The translations under genes and the position numbers were made by a program. The notes under the pieces are model-generated. The model saw only the letters and a list, made by a program, of their open reading frames with translations. It was not told the DNA's origin and ran no database searches. Shown in pieces: positions 1 to 6,149 of a stretch of 6,557 bases of DNA (position 1 is its first letter; each line of letters starts with the position of its first letter). This DNA is from CAYLXX01 sp964387955 (lineage in GTDB: Bacteria; Patescibacteriota; Microgenomatia; UBA1406; GWC2-37-13): NCBI GenBank assembly GCA_964387955.1, contig CAYLXX010000041.1:1-6557 (forward strand), read 5' to 3'.

Positions 1-30
1 ATGCCGATCTTGGAAGGTTTGTATATCCAT
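1..30 (-). CDS. Possible start of a further minus-strand gene (5' fragment)
   Basis: A minus-strand ATG at 30-28 opens a frame of ten codons (M-D-I-Q-T-F-Q-D-R-H) that runs off the left edge. The codon immediately upstream in this frame is TGA, so the frame cannot start earlier. A TATAAT hexamer lies 12 bases upstream of the ATG, and the dehydrogenase stop codon is about 50 bases upstream. The position fits the next gene of the same locus. Ten codons are far too few to name a product or to prove that it is coding. The opposite-strand frame across this region is antisense to the dehydrogenase and is not favoured. Confidence 0.25.
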   Translation of the reverse strand, partial: MDIQTFQDRH

Positions 31-42
31 TCAATTGAAGAT

Positions 43-48
43 ATTATA
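43..48 (-). promoter_or_regulatory. Candidate -10 box (TATAAT) downstream of the dehydrogenase gene
   Basis: A perfect TATAAT occurs on the minus strand, 12 bases before the possible ATG at 30. A perfect 10-base palindrome, TTCAATTGAA at 30-39, lies between the two. A start point about seven bases past the box would leave a leader of only about six bases. The sequence at normal -35 spacing (TCACTT, 71-66) matches the consensus poorly, so this could be a chance match in AT-rich DNA. No hairpin-plus-T-run terminator is seen between the dehydrogenase stop and this box, so read-through from the operon is also possible. Confidence 0.3.
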
Positions 49-80
49 TACCTTGATTTACGCTTAAGTGATAAACTTCA

Positions 81-1304
81 TTACCTCCCTATTCCCACAT
101 ATTCAATCCCAGCGTTTATAAAATCTTTTTTGGGTAAGCAATTTCTGCCATCAATAATAATTTTTATATTATTTTTTACTAGCATTTCAGGGGTAAGCTC
201 CAGGAACTCTTTATGGTTGGTCGCTAGAATTACTGCATCGACACTTTCCAGAGCATCATCAAGATTTTTTATTTTCGAATCACCGTCAACATATGGGTCA
301 TATGACTTGACTGCTGCTCCGCCTTTTTTCAGGTGTTTTATTATATCTTCTGCTGGACTTTCTCTAAGATCTGCAATGTTTGCCTTGTATGAGAGCCCTA
401 ATACTGCAACTGTCGACCCTTTCATTTTCTTGCCCTGTTTTTTCAATTCTCTTTTAAGAAGACTTACGGTATAACTTGGCATTTCTTCGTTTACTTTACA
501 GGCCAGAGACAAAAATCTGTGGGTATAACCATTCTTCTTTGCATAGTCGATGAGATAGTATGGATCGACTGGAATACAGTGCCCGCCTACCCCACACCCT
601 GGGTAATGAGCCATAAAGGCAAATGGTTTTGTCGACGCTCCATCTATAACGTTGACTACATCTATTCCCAACTTTGAAAAAGATTGTGCAAGTTCGTTAA
701 CAAAGGCTATGTTTATGTTTCTAAATGAATTTTCGACAATTTTTACGGCTTCTGCTTCTTTCAGTGAGTTCATTATCTTTACATGGGACGACAGAATCGA
801 AGTGTAGAACTCATATGCTTTCTGCGTGCTTTGACGGTTCCACCCTCCTACTACTCTTGGAATATTTGATACATCCCATTTGTCATCTCCTGGGTTAATT
901 CTCTCCGGACAGTGTGCTAATAAAAATTCACCTACTAAAAGGCCCGAGTATTTTTCAATAATGGGAGCGACTATTTCTTCGCAAACTCCAGGGTTTACAG
1001 TGGATTCAAGAACTACCAGCTCTCCTTTTTTAAGGTATGGAGCGATACTTTTACAGGCATTTTTCACTGGGCTGTAGTCTGGGTTTCTATTTTTATAGAC
1101 TGGGGTTGGGACACAAATAATTACTATGTCCGCGTCTTTTGTTTCTGCAAAATCTGAAGTTGCTTTGATTTTTAAATTTTTGATTTTTTGAGGGTTATTA
1201 TCAATGCCAATTACATCGTAGCCTTTTACCTCTGCCAGGAGGGCTAAGGGCAGACCAACATATCCAAGTCCAATTACTGCTACTTTTGTTTTCTTTTTTG
1301 GCAT
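81..1304 (-). CDS. UDP-N-acetylhexosamine 6-dehydrogenase (WecC/WbpA-type nucleotide-sugar dehydrogenase)
   Basis: This 407-residue cytoplasmic enzyme should oxidise the C6 hydroxyl of a UDP-sugar to a carboxylate with two NAD+, giving a UDP-uronate for glycan assembly. Visible motifs are the Rossmann signature GLGYVGLP (12-19), VPTP (65-68), ESTVNPG (100-106), HCPER (131-135), Lys188 and Asn192 in the central helix, the catalytic-Cys motif GVGGHCIPVDP (Cys243), and the C-terminal-domain motif YKANIADLRESP (306-317). The GVGGHCIPVDP form is typical of UDP-GlcNAc/UDP-ManNAc dehydrogenases, whereas UDP-glucose dehydrogenases usually have GGSC.PKD. The exact substrate (GlcNAc or ManNAc) cannot be decided. 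The ATG overlaps the upstream TAA by one base (TAATG), which suggests translational coupling. Oddly, the segment of roughly 20-28 residues that family members usually carry between the second strand and the next one (around residues 41-48) is missing without loss of frame. All catalytic motifs remain. Confidence 0.93.
   Translation of the reverse strand: MPKKKTKVAVIGLGYVGLPLALLAEVKGYDVIGIDNNPQKIKNLKIKATSDFAETKDADIVIICVPTPVYKNRNPDYSPVKNACKSIAPYLKKGELVVLESTVNPGVCEEIVAPIIEKYSGLLVGEFLLAHCPERINPGDDKWDVSNIPRVVGGWNRQSTQKAYEFYTSILSSHVKIMNSLKEAEAVKIVENSFRNINIAFVNELAQSFSKLGIDVVNVIDGASTKPFAFMAHYPGCGVGGHCIPVDPYYLIDYAKKNGYTHRFLSLACKVNEEMPSYTVSLLKRELKKQGKKMKGSTVAVLGLSYKANIADLRESPAEDIIKHLKKGGAAVKSYDPYVDGDSKIKNLDDALESVDAVILATNHKEFLELTPEMLVKNNIKIIIDGRNCLPKKDFINAGIEYVGIGR
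1164..1188 (-). repeat. In-frame short direct repeat inside the dehydrogenase gene
   Basis: TTTGATTTTT occurs at 1164-1173 and again at 1179-1188 on the plus strand, a period of 15 bases. On the coding strand it gives K-I-K, then N-L, then K-I-K (residues 40-47). The repeat falls exactly where a conserved segment of the dehydrogenase family appears to be absent, so it may mark the deletion junction. The repeat itself is seen directly; its link to the deletion is inference. Confidence 0.6.
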
Positions 1305-2317
1305 TAGTTTACTTTCATGAATGCATCAATGTCGTTTATACTTACTCCCTCAAAGCTCGGGTGGCCTTTGGCTCCATCTATAATTTGATTTAGACTTTCC
1401 TTGATTTCTTTTTTTGATTTTCCAAAGAGACTGATTTTGGCTTCTTTATTCTCTACCAATTCCTGGGCAATAACAATTCTCACTCCACTTTTATCGCCTT
1501 CTTCGAGCTCTTTTTCTGAAATATCAAGAGCTCCGTTTTTTCCGTCAACTGTGTTTCTGTAGGCCATAACAACAAGATATGAGTTTTGGATTTTTGATAT
1601 TGAATTGATTACCTCCTTTAGGATTGGTCCAGAGGTGTAATCATTTGGCTCATCAAACCAAAAAGGTATTACAAGTCCCAATCTTACGTTGTCTTTATAT
1701 TGACCGTTCAGTTTGTTAATTAGTTTTGCTGTATCTGTCATTACATTAATATAGCTATCAGTATATTCCTGGCGACTGTCCCAAAAACGTTTGTCTTCGT
1801 AGAATTCTATATCAAATTGGATTCCTGCTAACTTCGACTCTGGGTTTTTCTGATTGAAATCAAAAACGTGTTTGACTAAGATCGGCAAGATATATGAGTG
1901 TGAATCGTAGCTGTAGGCAGTATTCCCTGATAATGCATGTACGGTAATTCCTTCTGCTTTTGCTTTTGTAATAACTTCTTTTAGAGTAGCCATGTACTTT
2001 TCCATCTTCATATCTTTTTCTTCTCCTTCTGGCATTTCATAAATATCAATATATTCATCAATAGAAACATAAAGAGTGTTTATCCCCTCTTTCTTAGCGA
2101 ATGTAATTAGTGGAGTTAAGTCTGATTCTATTTCGGTTGGTGATTTCCACACCCAAGCAGCCAGAGTTTGTGTTTGTATTAATTTTCCAGAATTATCTTT
2201 CATTGGAATTAAATTCGTGAGTGGTGTTTTTTGATTTGGTCTTAAAAATATCACGACGGCAAAGGACAATAGTCCCAGAATTAGTAAGACAAAAATTATA
2301 AATGTTAATTTTGACAT
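1304..2317 (-). CDS. Membrane-anchored TIM-barrel protein resembling a glycoside hydrolase
   Basis: This 337-residue protein has an uncleaved-looking hydrophobic anchor (about 5-25), so the rest probably lies outside the membrane. The remainder reads as a full (beta/alpha)8 barrel with eight hydrophobic strands: LAAWVW (52-57), INTLYVSID (79-87), GITVHALSG (123-131), AGIQFDIEFY (164-173), VRLGLVIPFWF (211-221), SYLVVMAYRN (246-255), GVRIVIAQEL (278-287) and FEGVSINDIDAF (322-333). Acidic residues sit at strand ends: Asp169 and Glu171 on strand 4, Glu286 on strand 7, Asp329 and Asp331 on strand 8. The strand 4 motif FDIE resembles the end of the GH18 DxxDxDxE motif, but the first two Asp are replaced. 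The strand 4/strand 7 acid pair instead recalls clan GH-A. No family can be named with certainty. It starts 13 bases inside the GT-C gene, and its stop overlaps the dehydrogenase ATG. A role in cutting, trimming or binding the glycan made by this operon is inference; a non-catalytic barrel is possible. Confidence 0.75.
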   Translation of the reverse strand: MSKLTFIIFVLLILGLLSFAVVIFLRPNQKTPLTNLIPMKDNSGKLIQTQTLAAWVWKSPTEIESDLTPLITFAKKEGINTLYVSIDEYIDIYEMPEGEEKDMKMEKYMATLKEVITKAKAEGITVHALSGNTAYSYDSHSYILPILVKHVFDFNQKNPESKLAGIQFDIEFYEDKRFWDSRQEYTDSYINVMTDTAKLINKLNGQYKDNVRLGLVIPFWFDEPNDYTSGPILKEVINSISKIQNSYLVVMAYRNTVDGKNGALDISEKELEEGDKSGVRIVIAQELVENKEAKISLFGKSKKEIKESLNQIIDGAKGHPSFEGVSINDIDAFMKVN

Positions 2318-3972
2318 AAATTAGTTGTACTTCTCACTAGAAATTTTTTACTTTGAAAGCAATCTTTGGCTTCATATACTTCGGTGTAGTAAATATTGTG
2401 TGCAGAAAGTTTTATTTTTGTTGAACCAAATTGCTCGGTGTTTATCATAATTGGTTTATCACTCTGTGCGCTTGCAAGAGCCTCAAGTTGGCCTTCCAAT
2501 TTATTACTCTGGGCTATGTTGTATGGATAATACGAAAGAGCAACAAGCGCTATGTTAATGCCTGCTAAAAGCAAAATTATATAAGTTCCCACATTTGCAA
2601 ATTTATAATGGCTGCTGGCATAAATGAGGGCCAGAAGAATTGGAATCCACCAAACAAATGGAACATATCTTGCCACAGAGGAAGTTGGCACTACTGCCCC
2701 TAACCCCAAGAGGCTAAGGGTTATGAGTAGTGCACTTCCTTTCTGACGTTTGGAAACATTTCTTGACAGGAGGTAAAAAGAAAAAAGAATAAACGACAGG
2801 ATAAACATGCCACTAAAAAGAGGCCCGAAGCCACCGGTTTTTGCATTTGTTTCACGAAATGTTTCGAGTTCGCTAGCTGAAAAAGTGAAAGGTACTTTGA
2901 GTGGTACAGTCTGACCTTTCCCTTTAAGAAGGGTTGAAGGAGCAAAAATTGAACTCATAAGTCTAAAAGGCGGCCTCATGCCCCAATAGTTTTCAGGAGT
3001 ATTTGTTGGGACGTAATCGATTGCTCCCCTACCAAGGGCCGGGTAAAGTGGATTTCCATTTTTCGCAAAATTAATGACATAGGGGTTAAAACCCACAAAA
3101 AATACTCCTGTTAAGATTGCGAGAGTTGTAAATTTTGTGAATCTCAGTGCGAGATTGAACCTGTTACTTAACCAGCACAATATTATTACAACCCCTATCA
3201 TAATTATGGCAAAAACAGGAGCTGAGAGCTTGGTGTTCATTAGTATTACGGAGGTGAAAAAAAATGGAATAAATAGACTTTTGTCTTTATCGCGGTAGAT
3301 TTTGAAAGATATGGCGCATAAAGTAAGAAGCAGGCTTACTACTATCCCATCCAAATAATAACTTAGAGATTGGTAAACGAGGATTGGATTAAACACTAAA
3401 ACTAGTATCCCTAGAATTTTAATTGCCCAATTTATTTGGACCTTATATATAGAAACCAGACAAAACGACAACGCAATTAAACCTGCATAAATCGAAAAAA
3501 CTTTGCCGTATTCTATATTGCCTGTTAATTCATAAATGCCTGATGCGATCAACCAAACTCCCTTGGGATAATGATTTAGCCATGTCTCAAGGTTTGCTGT
3601 CGCTTGGGTTTCTAATACTGTGTAAACAGGATTCCACCCGTTTTTGAGCAAGAAAACTGCTTCCTGATGATATGCTTGGCCATCATATGAAGTGTCGTAC
3701 ACTTTTCCTGAAACAAAAAGACAAGCTGAAAAAGTGGTTATTAGTAAAATTAAGGCAGCAGTAAGTAAAAAAATATAATTTGAAAATTTACGTCTGGCAT
3801 ACCAGATAATGAAAATTACCGTAGCCACAAGGGAAATTGCCATGTTGATATTGGCAACAGGTCTTTTAAATATGAAAAAAATATTTGTAATGATTAGGTA
3901 AATGGCCCAAAAACCCACTGCAAAAGTACCAAATAGCTCTAGAATGTGTGCGACTAGATACTTATTCTTCAT
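2305..3972 (-). CDS. Multi-spanning GT-C-type glycosyltransferase (ArnT/PMT-like membrane protein)
   Basis: This protein of about 555 residues has roughly ten or eleven hydrophobic segments. After the third, a long non-cytoplasmic loop carries DTSYDGQAYHQE (about 93-104), which matches the Asp-containing first outer loop of GT-C enzymes that use polyprenyl-phosphate-linked sugars. Other typical elements are SYYLDG (204-209), NGNPLYP (305-311) and ARYVPFVWW (434-442), with a soluble C-terminal stretch of about 65 residues. It probably transfers sugar at the outer membrane face; donor and acceptor are unknown. I chose the ATG at 3972, which overlaps the end of the GT2 gene by 11 bases. An in-frame TTG at 4008 would add twelve polar residues and has a weak AAGAAGG upstream, so it is a possible alternative. 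The gene's end overlaps the barrel gene start by 13 bases. A membrane protein of another GT-C subfamily, or a Wzy-like polymerase, is less likely given the YDGQAYH loop. Confidence 0.75.
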   Translation of the reverse strand: MKNKYLVAHILELFGTFAVGFWAIYLIITNIFFIFKRPVANINMAISLVATVIFIIWYARRKFSNYIFLLTAALILLITTFSACLFVSGKVYDTSYDGQAYHQEAVFLLKNGWNPVYTVLETQATANLETWLNHYPKGVWLIASGIYELTGNIEYGKVFSIYAGLIALSFCLVSIYKVQINWAIKILGILVLVFNPILVYQSLSYYLDGIVVSLLLTLCAISFKIYRDKDKSLFIPFFFTSVILMNTKLSAPVFAIIMIGVVIILCWLSNRFNLALRFTKFTTLAILTGVFFVGFNPYVINFAKNGNPLYPALGRGAIDYVPTNTPENYWGMRPPFRLMSSIFAPSTLLKGKGQTVPLKVPFTFSASELETFRETNAKTGGFGPLFSGMFILSFILFSFYLLSRNVSKRQKGSALLITLSLLGLGAVVPTSSVARYVPFVWWIPILLALIYASSHYKFANVGTYIILLLAGINIALVALSYYPYNIAQSNKLEGQLEALASAQSDKPIMINTEQFGSTKIKLSAHNIYYTEVYEAKDCFQSKKFLVRSTTNLCQN

Positions 3973-5356
3973 CTTTTGGTTCGTTGTTTTCAGTTGAGGC
4001 CCCGGCAACCTGACCTTCTTCTTTTGTCCAGCCTTTTATGGAATTTAGTGCTACAGTACTTCCAGCAGTTTTTACTTTATTGGTAAGAGCAATAGTAGCC
4101 GCGCGGGCGAGATCGATGCCTTCATATGTTCTTCCAAAAACAAATCTCTGGAAAAAACTAACGCTCGTCGCACAGATTGCAAATAGTACTAAAGTTATGA
4201 TTGAATAATTTTTTATTGTATTTGCAAGATACGCAGGCTTGAAGAATTTTATGTCATTTGGATTATGGTGCATGTGAATTTTCCCTATATTCTTGGATTT
4301 CAAGACTGTGTTTATGTAGCGGTATGCACCGAACCATATTATTACAATAACTTGGAAAAGAGCATAAAAAGGAAAGATCAACATCCATTTGCTTCTTACT
4401 TTCCAATTTGCGATGTATGTAATTACCATATACATTGCGATGATCCCTGGAATTAAAAGTGGCTTGGTCAACAATTCTATAACTTTGAAGGGAATAAGAA
4501 AGTAGATCATAAATGTGTAATAGATAAAATGAAATGGATGTTTTAAGTTATGGTCGAAGTTTATTATTGAATGCCTAAACATTCCGCACATCCAGGAGAA
4601 TCTTTGTTTAACCCATACACGGAAAGTTTTGGGAACGTCTGTATAAAAAGTTATTGGGATGTGTCCTGTTTTATAGCCCATCATGTCTGCTAGCCTACCT
4701 ATCTCTACGTCCCCACCGTTAAAAAATAATGAATGATTTTTCATGATTGATATCATGACTTCCCTTTTGGCTATCATTCCTGCGCCACTTGTCAGCCATG
4801 GATAAACAAGCCGGGCTTGCATGGCAATGTCGTACTCAACCCCTTGTAGGTGTTCCATTGGAGTATTTCTTTTTGAGGGCAACACCTTGACTGAGGCTAT
4901 ATCAAAGTTATTTTCCTCCATTGCCCCAGCTAGTATCGAAAGATCTTCGTCTACTTTTGTGTCCCCATCAATGAAAATGACATATTTCTCCTGTAGTGCA
5001 CCAATTGTACTTTTTAAAACTGCATCGTGAGCAAGTAATGTTTTATTAAATATGGCCCAAGGATTTTTTTTGCCCGTTCCAACTTCTGACTTGCAAACGC
5101 GAAATCCATACTTTGCCCCCAGTGCGTCGATCGCAGCCATAAATTCTGGGGTTTCGTCTGTTGTTGTGCAAAGTACGACATGACTATTGTACTTGGCAAG
5201 AAAATCAATATAAGTTAGATACTTTACGTCATTAAATATTGGCACGAGAAGTGCATAGTCATCTACTCTTTTCTTTACTTTTTTTAAATTTATTGGTTTT
5301 ACAAAATTTGCCCTAATTGTTGAAAAGTCAAAGACAGTGAGGAGAGGTAATATCAT
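3962..5356 (-). CDS. Membrane-bound family 2 glycosyltransferase (processive-synthase-like)
   Basis: This 464-residue protein has an N-terminal GT-A catalytic domain (about 31-265) followed by membrane segments (about 273-310, 323-345 and 383-400) and a polar C-terminal tail of about 64 residues rich in Glu, Asn, Thr and Lys. GT2 landmarks are the strand ALLVPIFND (35-43), Asp67, the metal/nucleotide-binding DGD (130-132), SGAG (190-193), GGDVE (214-218) in the place of the catalytic-base motif, and QRFSW (251-255) in the place of QxxRW, with Ser where Arg is usual. This order resembles cellulose, chitin and hyaluronan synthases and NodC, which polymerise or extend a glycan while passing it to the membrane. 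A single-transfer enzyme is equally allowed. It is the first gene of the minus-strand operon and faces the two-component genes across a 120-base gap. The ATG at 5356 is the furthest upstream ATG in frame. AAGG lies directly against it, too close for a normal ribosome binding site. Confidence 0.88.
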   Translation of the reverse strand: MILPLLTVFDFSTIRANFVKPINLKKVKKRVDDYALLVPIFNDVKYLTYIDFLAKYNSHVVLCTTTDETPEFMAAIDALGAKYGFRVCKSEVGTGKKNPWAIFNKTLLAHDAVLKSTIGALQEKYVIFIDGDTKVDEDLSILAGAMEENNFDIASVKVLPSKRNTPMEHLQGVEYDIAMQARLVYPWLTSGAGMIAKREVMISIMKNHSLFFNGGDVEIGRLADMMGYKTGHIPITFYTDVPKTFRVWVKQRFSWMCGMFRHSIINFDHNLKHPFHFIYYTFMIYFLIPFKVIELLTKPLLIPGIIAMYMVITYIANWKVRSKWMLIFPFYALFQVIVIIWFGAYRYINTVLKSKNIGKIHMHHNPNDIKFFKPAYLANTIKNYSIITLVLFAICATSVSFFQRFVFGRTYEGIDLARAATIALTNKVKTAGSTVALNSIKGWTKEEGQVAGASTENNEPKDEE

Positions 5357-5363
5357 CCTTGTA

Positions 5364-5390
5364 ACTCTAAAGATCGATACTAAGGATCAA
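5364..5390 (-). promoter_or_regulatory. Weak candidate promoter of the glycan operon
   Basis: On the minus strand TTGATC (5390-5385) and TAGAGT (5369-5364) could serve as -35 and -10 elements. Each matches the sigma-70 consensus at four of six positions. The spacer is 15 bases, shorter than the preferred 17. Only seven bases separate the -10 box from the operon's first ATG, so this promoter would also give a nearly leaderless transcript, as for the divergent regulator. A short spacer and weak boxes make this tentative. Confidence 0.2.
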
Positions 5391-5439
5391 ACCCCGGAAA
5401 ATGTAAGAAATAACATAGAATTACAATTACTGTTTTGTA

Positions 5440-5470
5440 TTGATTTCTGCCTACACTGCCATGAGATAAT
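5440..5470 (+). promoter_or_regulatory. Candidate extended -10 promoter giving a leaderless regulator transcript
   Basis: TTGATT (5440-5445) and GATAAT (5465-5470) form a sigma-70-like pair with a 19-base spacer. TG at 5462-5463 supplies the extended -10 motif (TGnGATAAT), which can offset a long spacer. Six bases separate the -10 box from the ATG at 5477, so the expected start point falls on or next to the A of the start codon. No ribosome binding site is present upstream of that ATG, which agrees with leaderless translation. Confidence 0.45.
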
Positions 5471-5476
5471 AGAAAT

Positions 5477-6148
5477 ATGTCTTTGAAATTATTAATTGTC
5501 GAAGATGATACTGATTTGCAAAAGGTATTAAGTGGGTTACTTCAGGCTGAGGGCTTTTTGGTGGAAGTTGCGTCAACTGGTTCTGAGGCATTACTAAAAA
5601 TTGAAAAAACACAACCAACATTGGTACTTCTTGATCTTGGTCTGCCAGACATTCAAGGTGAAACAGTCTTAAAGCAGACAAGGGGAAATTACCCACATAT
5701 CCCAGTTGTAATTTTGACTGCAAAGTCCAAGCCTCAAGATATTGCCGAGGGCTTGAATCTTGGTGCTGATGATTATCTTCCTAAACCATTTGCGGTGGAA
5801 GAACTTTTAGCAAGAATTAATGCCAGAATCAAAAACAATGGTAAAAGCAGTGATGTAATGAGATCAGGTGATCTGATCCTTAATCTATCGACAATGACTG
5901 CAAAACGTGGAAACCGAGAAATAAATCTAACACGGACTGAATTCCAGCTTTTGAAATTTTTACTGGAGAACTCTGGGCGCATAGTAACACGAGAAATGAT
6001 GCTGAACCATGTTTGGGGCTACTCTACTGACGTGGAAAGCCGTGTGGTGGACGTTTATGTTGGCTATTTAAGGAAAAAGATTAATGATGGGTTTGAGAAG
6101 GAGTTGATTAGAAATAAACGTGGATTTGGTTATTTCATTGACAAATAA
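5477..6148 (+). CDS. OmpR/PhoB-family response regulator
   Basis: This 223-residue cytoplasmic DNA-binding regulator has the normal length and domain order of the family. The receiver domain (about 3-118) shows the acidic pocket Glu9/Asp10/Asp11, the phosphoacceptor Asp53 in LLDLGLPD, Thr81 and Lys103 (within KPF), plus Tyr100 at the switch position. The C-terminal winged helix (about 129-221) contains the familiar TRTEFQLLKFL and GRIVTREMMLNHVW stretches, the recognition helix VESRVVDVYVGYLRKK and the wing ending RGFGYF. All phosphorylation residues are intact, so it should be active. A PAS-domain membrane sensor starts one base after its stop and is the likely kinase partner. The start at 5477 places Met directly before SLKLLIVED, the expected first strand, and the codon follows a candidate -10 box by six bases. 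Target genes are unknown; the divergent glycan operon is the obvious candidate by position only. Confidence 0.95.
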   Translation: MSLKLLIVEDDTDLQKVLSGLLQAEGFLVEVASTGSEALLKIEKTQPTLVLLDLGLPDIQGETVLKQTRGNYPHIPVVILTAKSKPQDIAEGLNLGADDYLPKPFAVEELLARINARIKNNGKSSDVMRSGDLILNLSTMTAKRGNREINLTRTEFQLLKFLLENSGRIVTREMMLNHVWGYSTDVESRVVDVYVGYLRKKINDGFEKELIRNKRGFGYFIDK

Positions 6149-6149
6149 T

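Larger units (their letters stand above)
5357..5476. promoter_or_regulatory. Divergent intergenic region between glycan operon and two-component genes
   Basis: These 120 bases separate two divergent start codons and should hold both promoters and any shared operator. Visible small repeats are a tandem AATTAC AATTAC (5419-5430) and an inverted TGTAA/TTACA pair (5402-5406 and 5421-5425). OmpR/PhoB-type regulators usually bind direct repeats with about an 11-base period, and no clear pair with that period is seen. No RNA gene, terminator hairpin or other open frame of interest was found here. Confidence 0.5.

Noticed and set aside
1..474. Plus-strand open frame of 157 codons at the left edge
   Set aside because: It is antisense to the conserved C-terminal half of the dehydrogenase and shows no recognisable motif. 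It begins at base 1 by coincidence of the window cut.
2721..2945. Second minus-strand frame of 74 codons inside the GT-C gene
   Set aside because: It is a shifted frame within a continuous membrane-protein gene. The main frame is intact, so it is neither a frameshift nor a separate gene.
3973..4008. TTG start adding twelve residues to the GT-C protein
   Set aside because: The added residues (MPGPQLKTTNQK) are polar and lie wholly within the GT2 tail coding region. The ATG at 3972 leads directly into the first membrane segment and gives an 11-base overlap like the other junctions. The TTG is not fully excluded.
4265..5030. Short plus-strand frames at 4265-4456 and 4821-5030 opposite the GT2 gene
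   Set aside because: Both are antisense to conserved GT2 regions and lack recognisable protein features.
5385..5400. GC-rich patch in the divergent region as a terminator hairpin
   Set aside because: The CCCCGG stretch has no complementary arm nearby and no following T-run on either strand, and both flanking genes point away from it.
5451..5723. Minus-strand open frame of 90 codons across the regulator start
   Set aside because: It is antisense to the receiver domain, whose plus-strand frame carries all family motifs, and it would cover the candidate promoter.
5773..5982. Minus-strand open frame of 69 codons in the regulator
   Set aside because: It is antisense to the receiver/winged-helix junction and has no features of its own.
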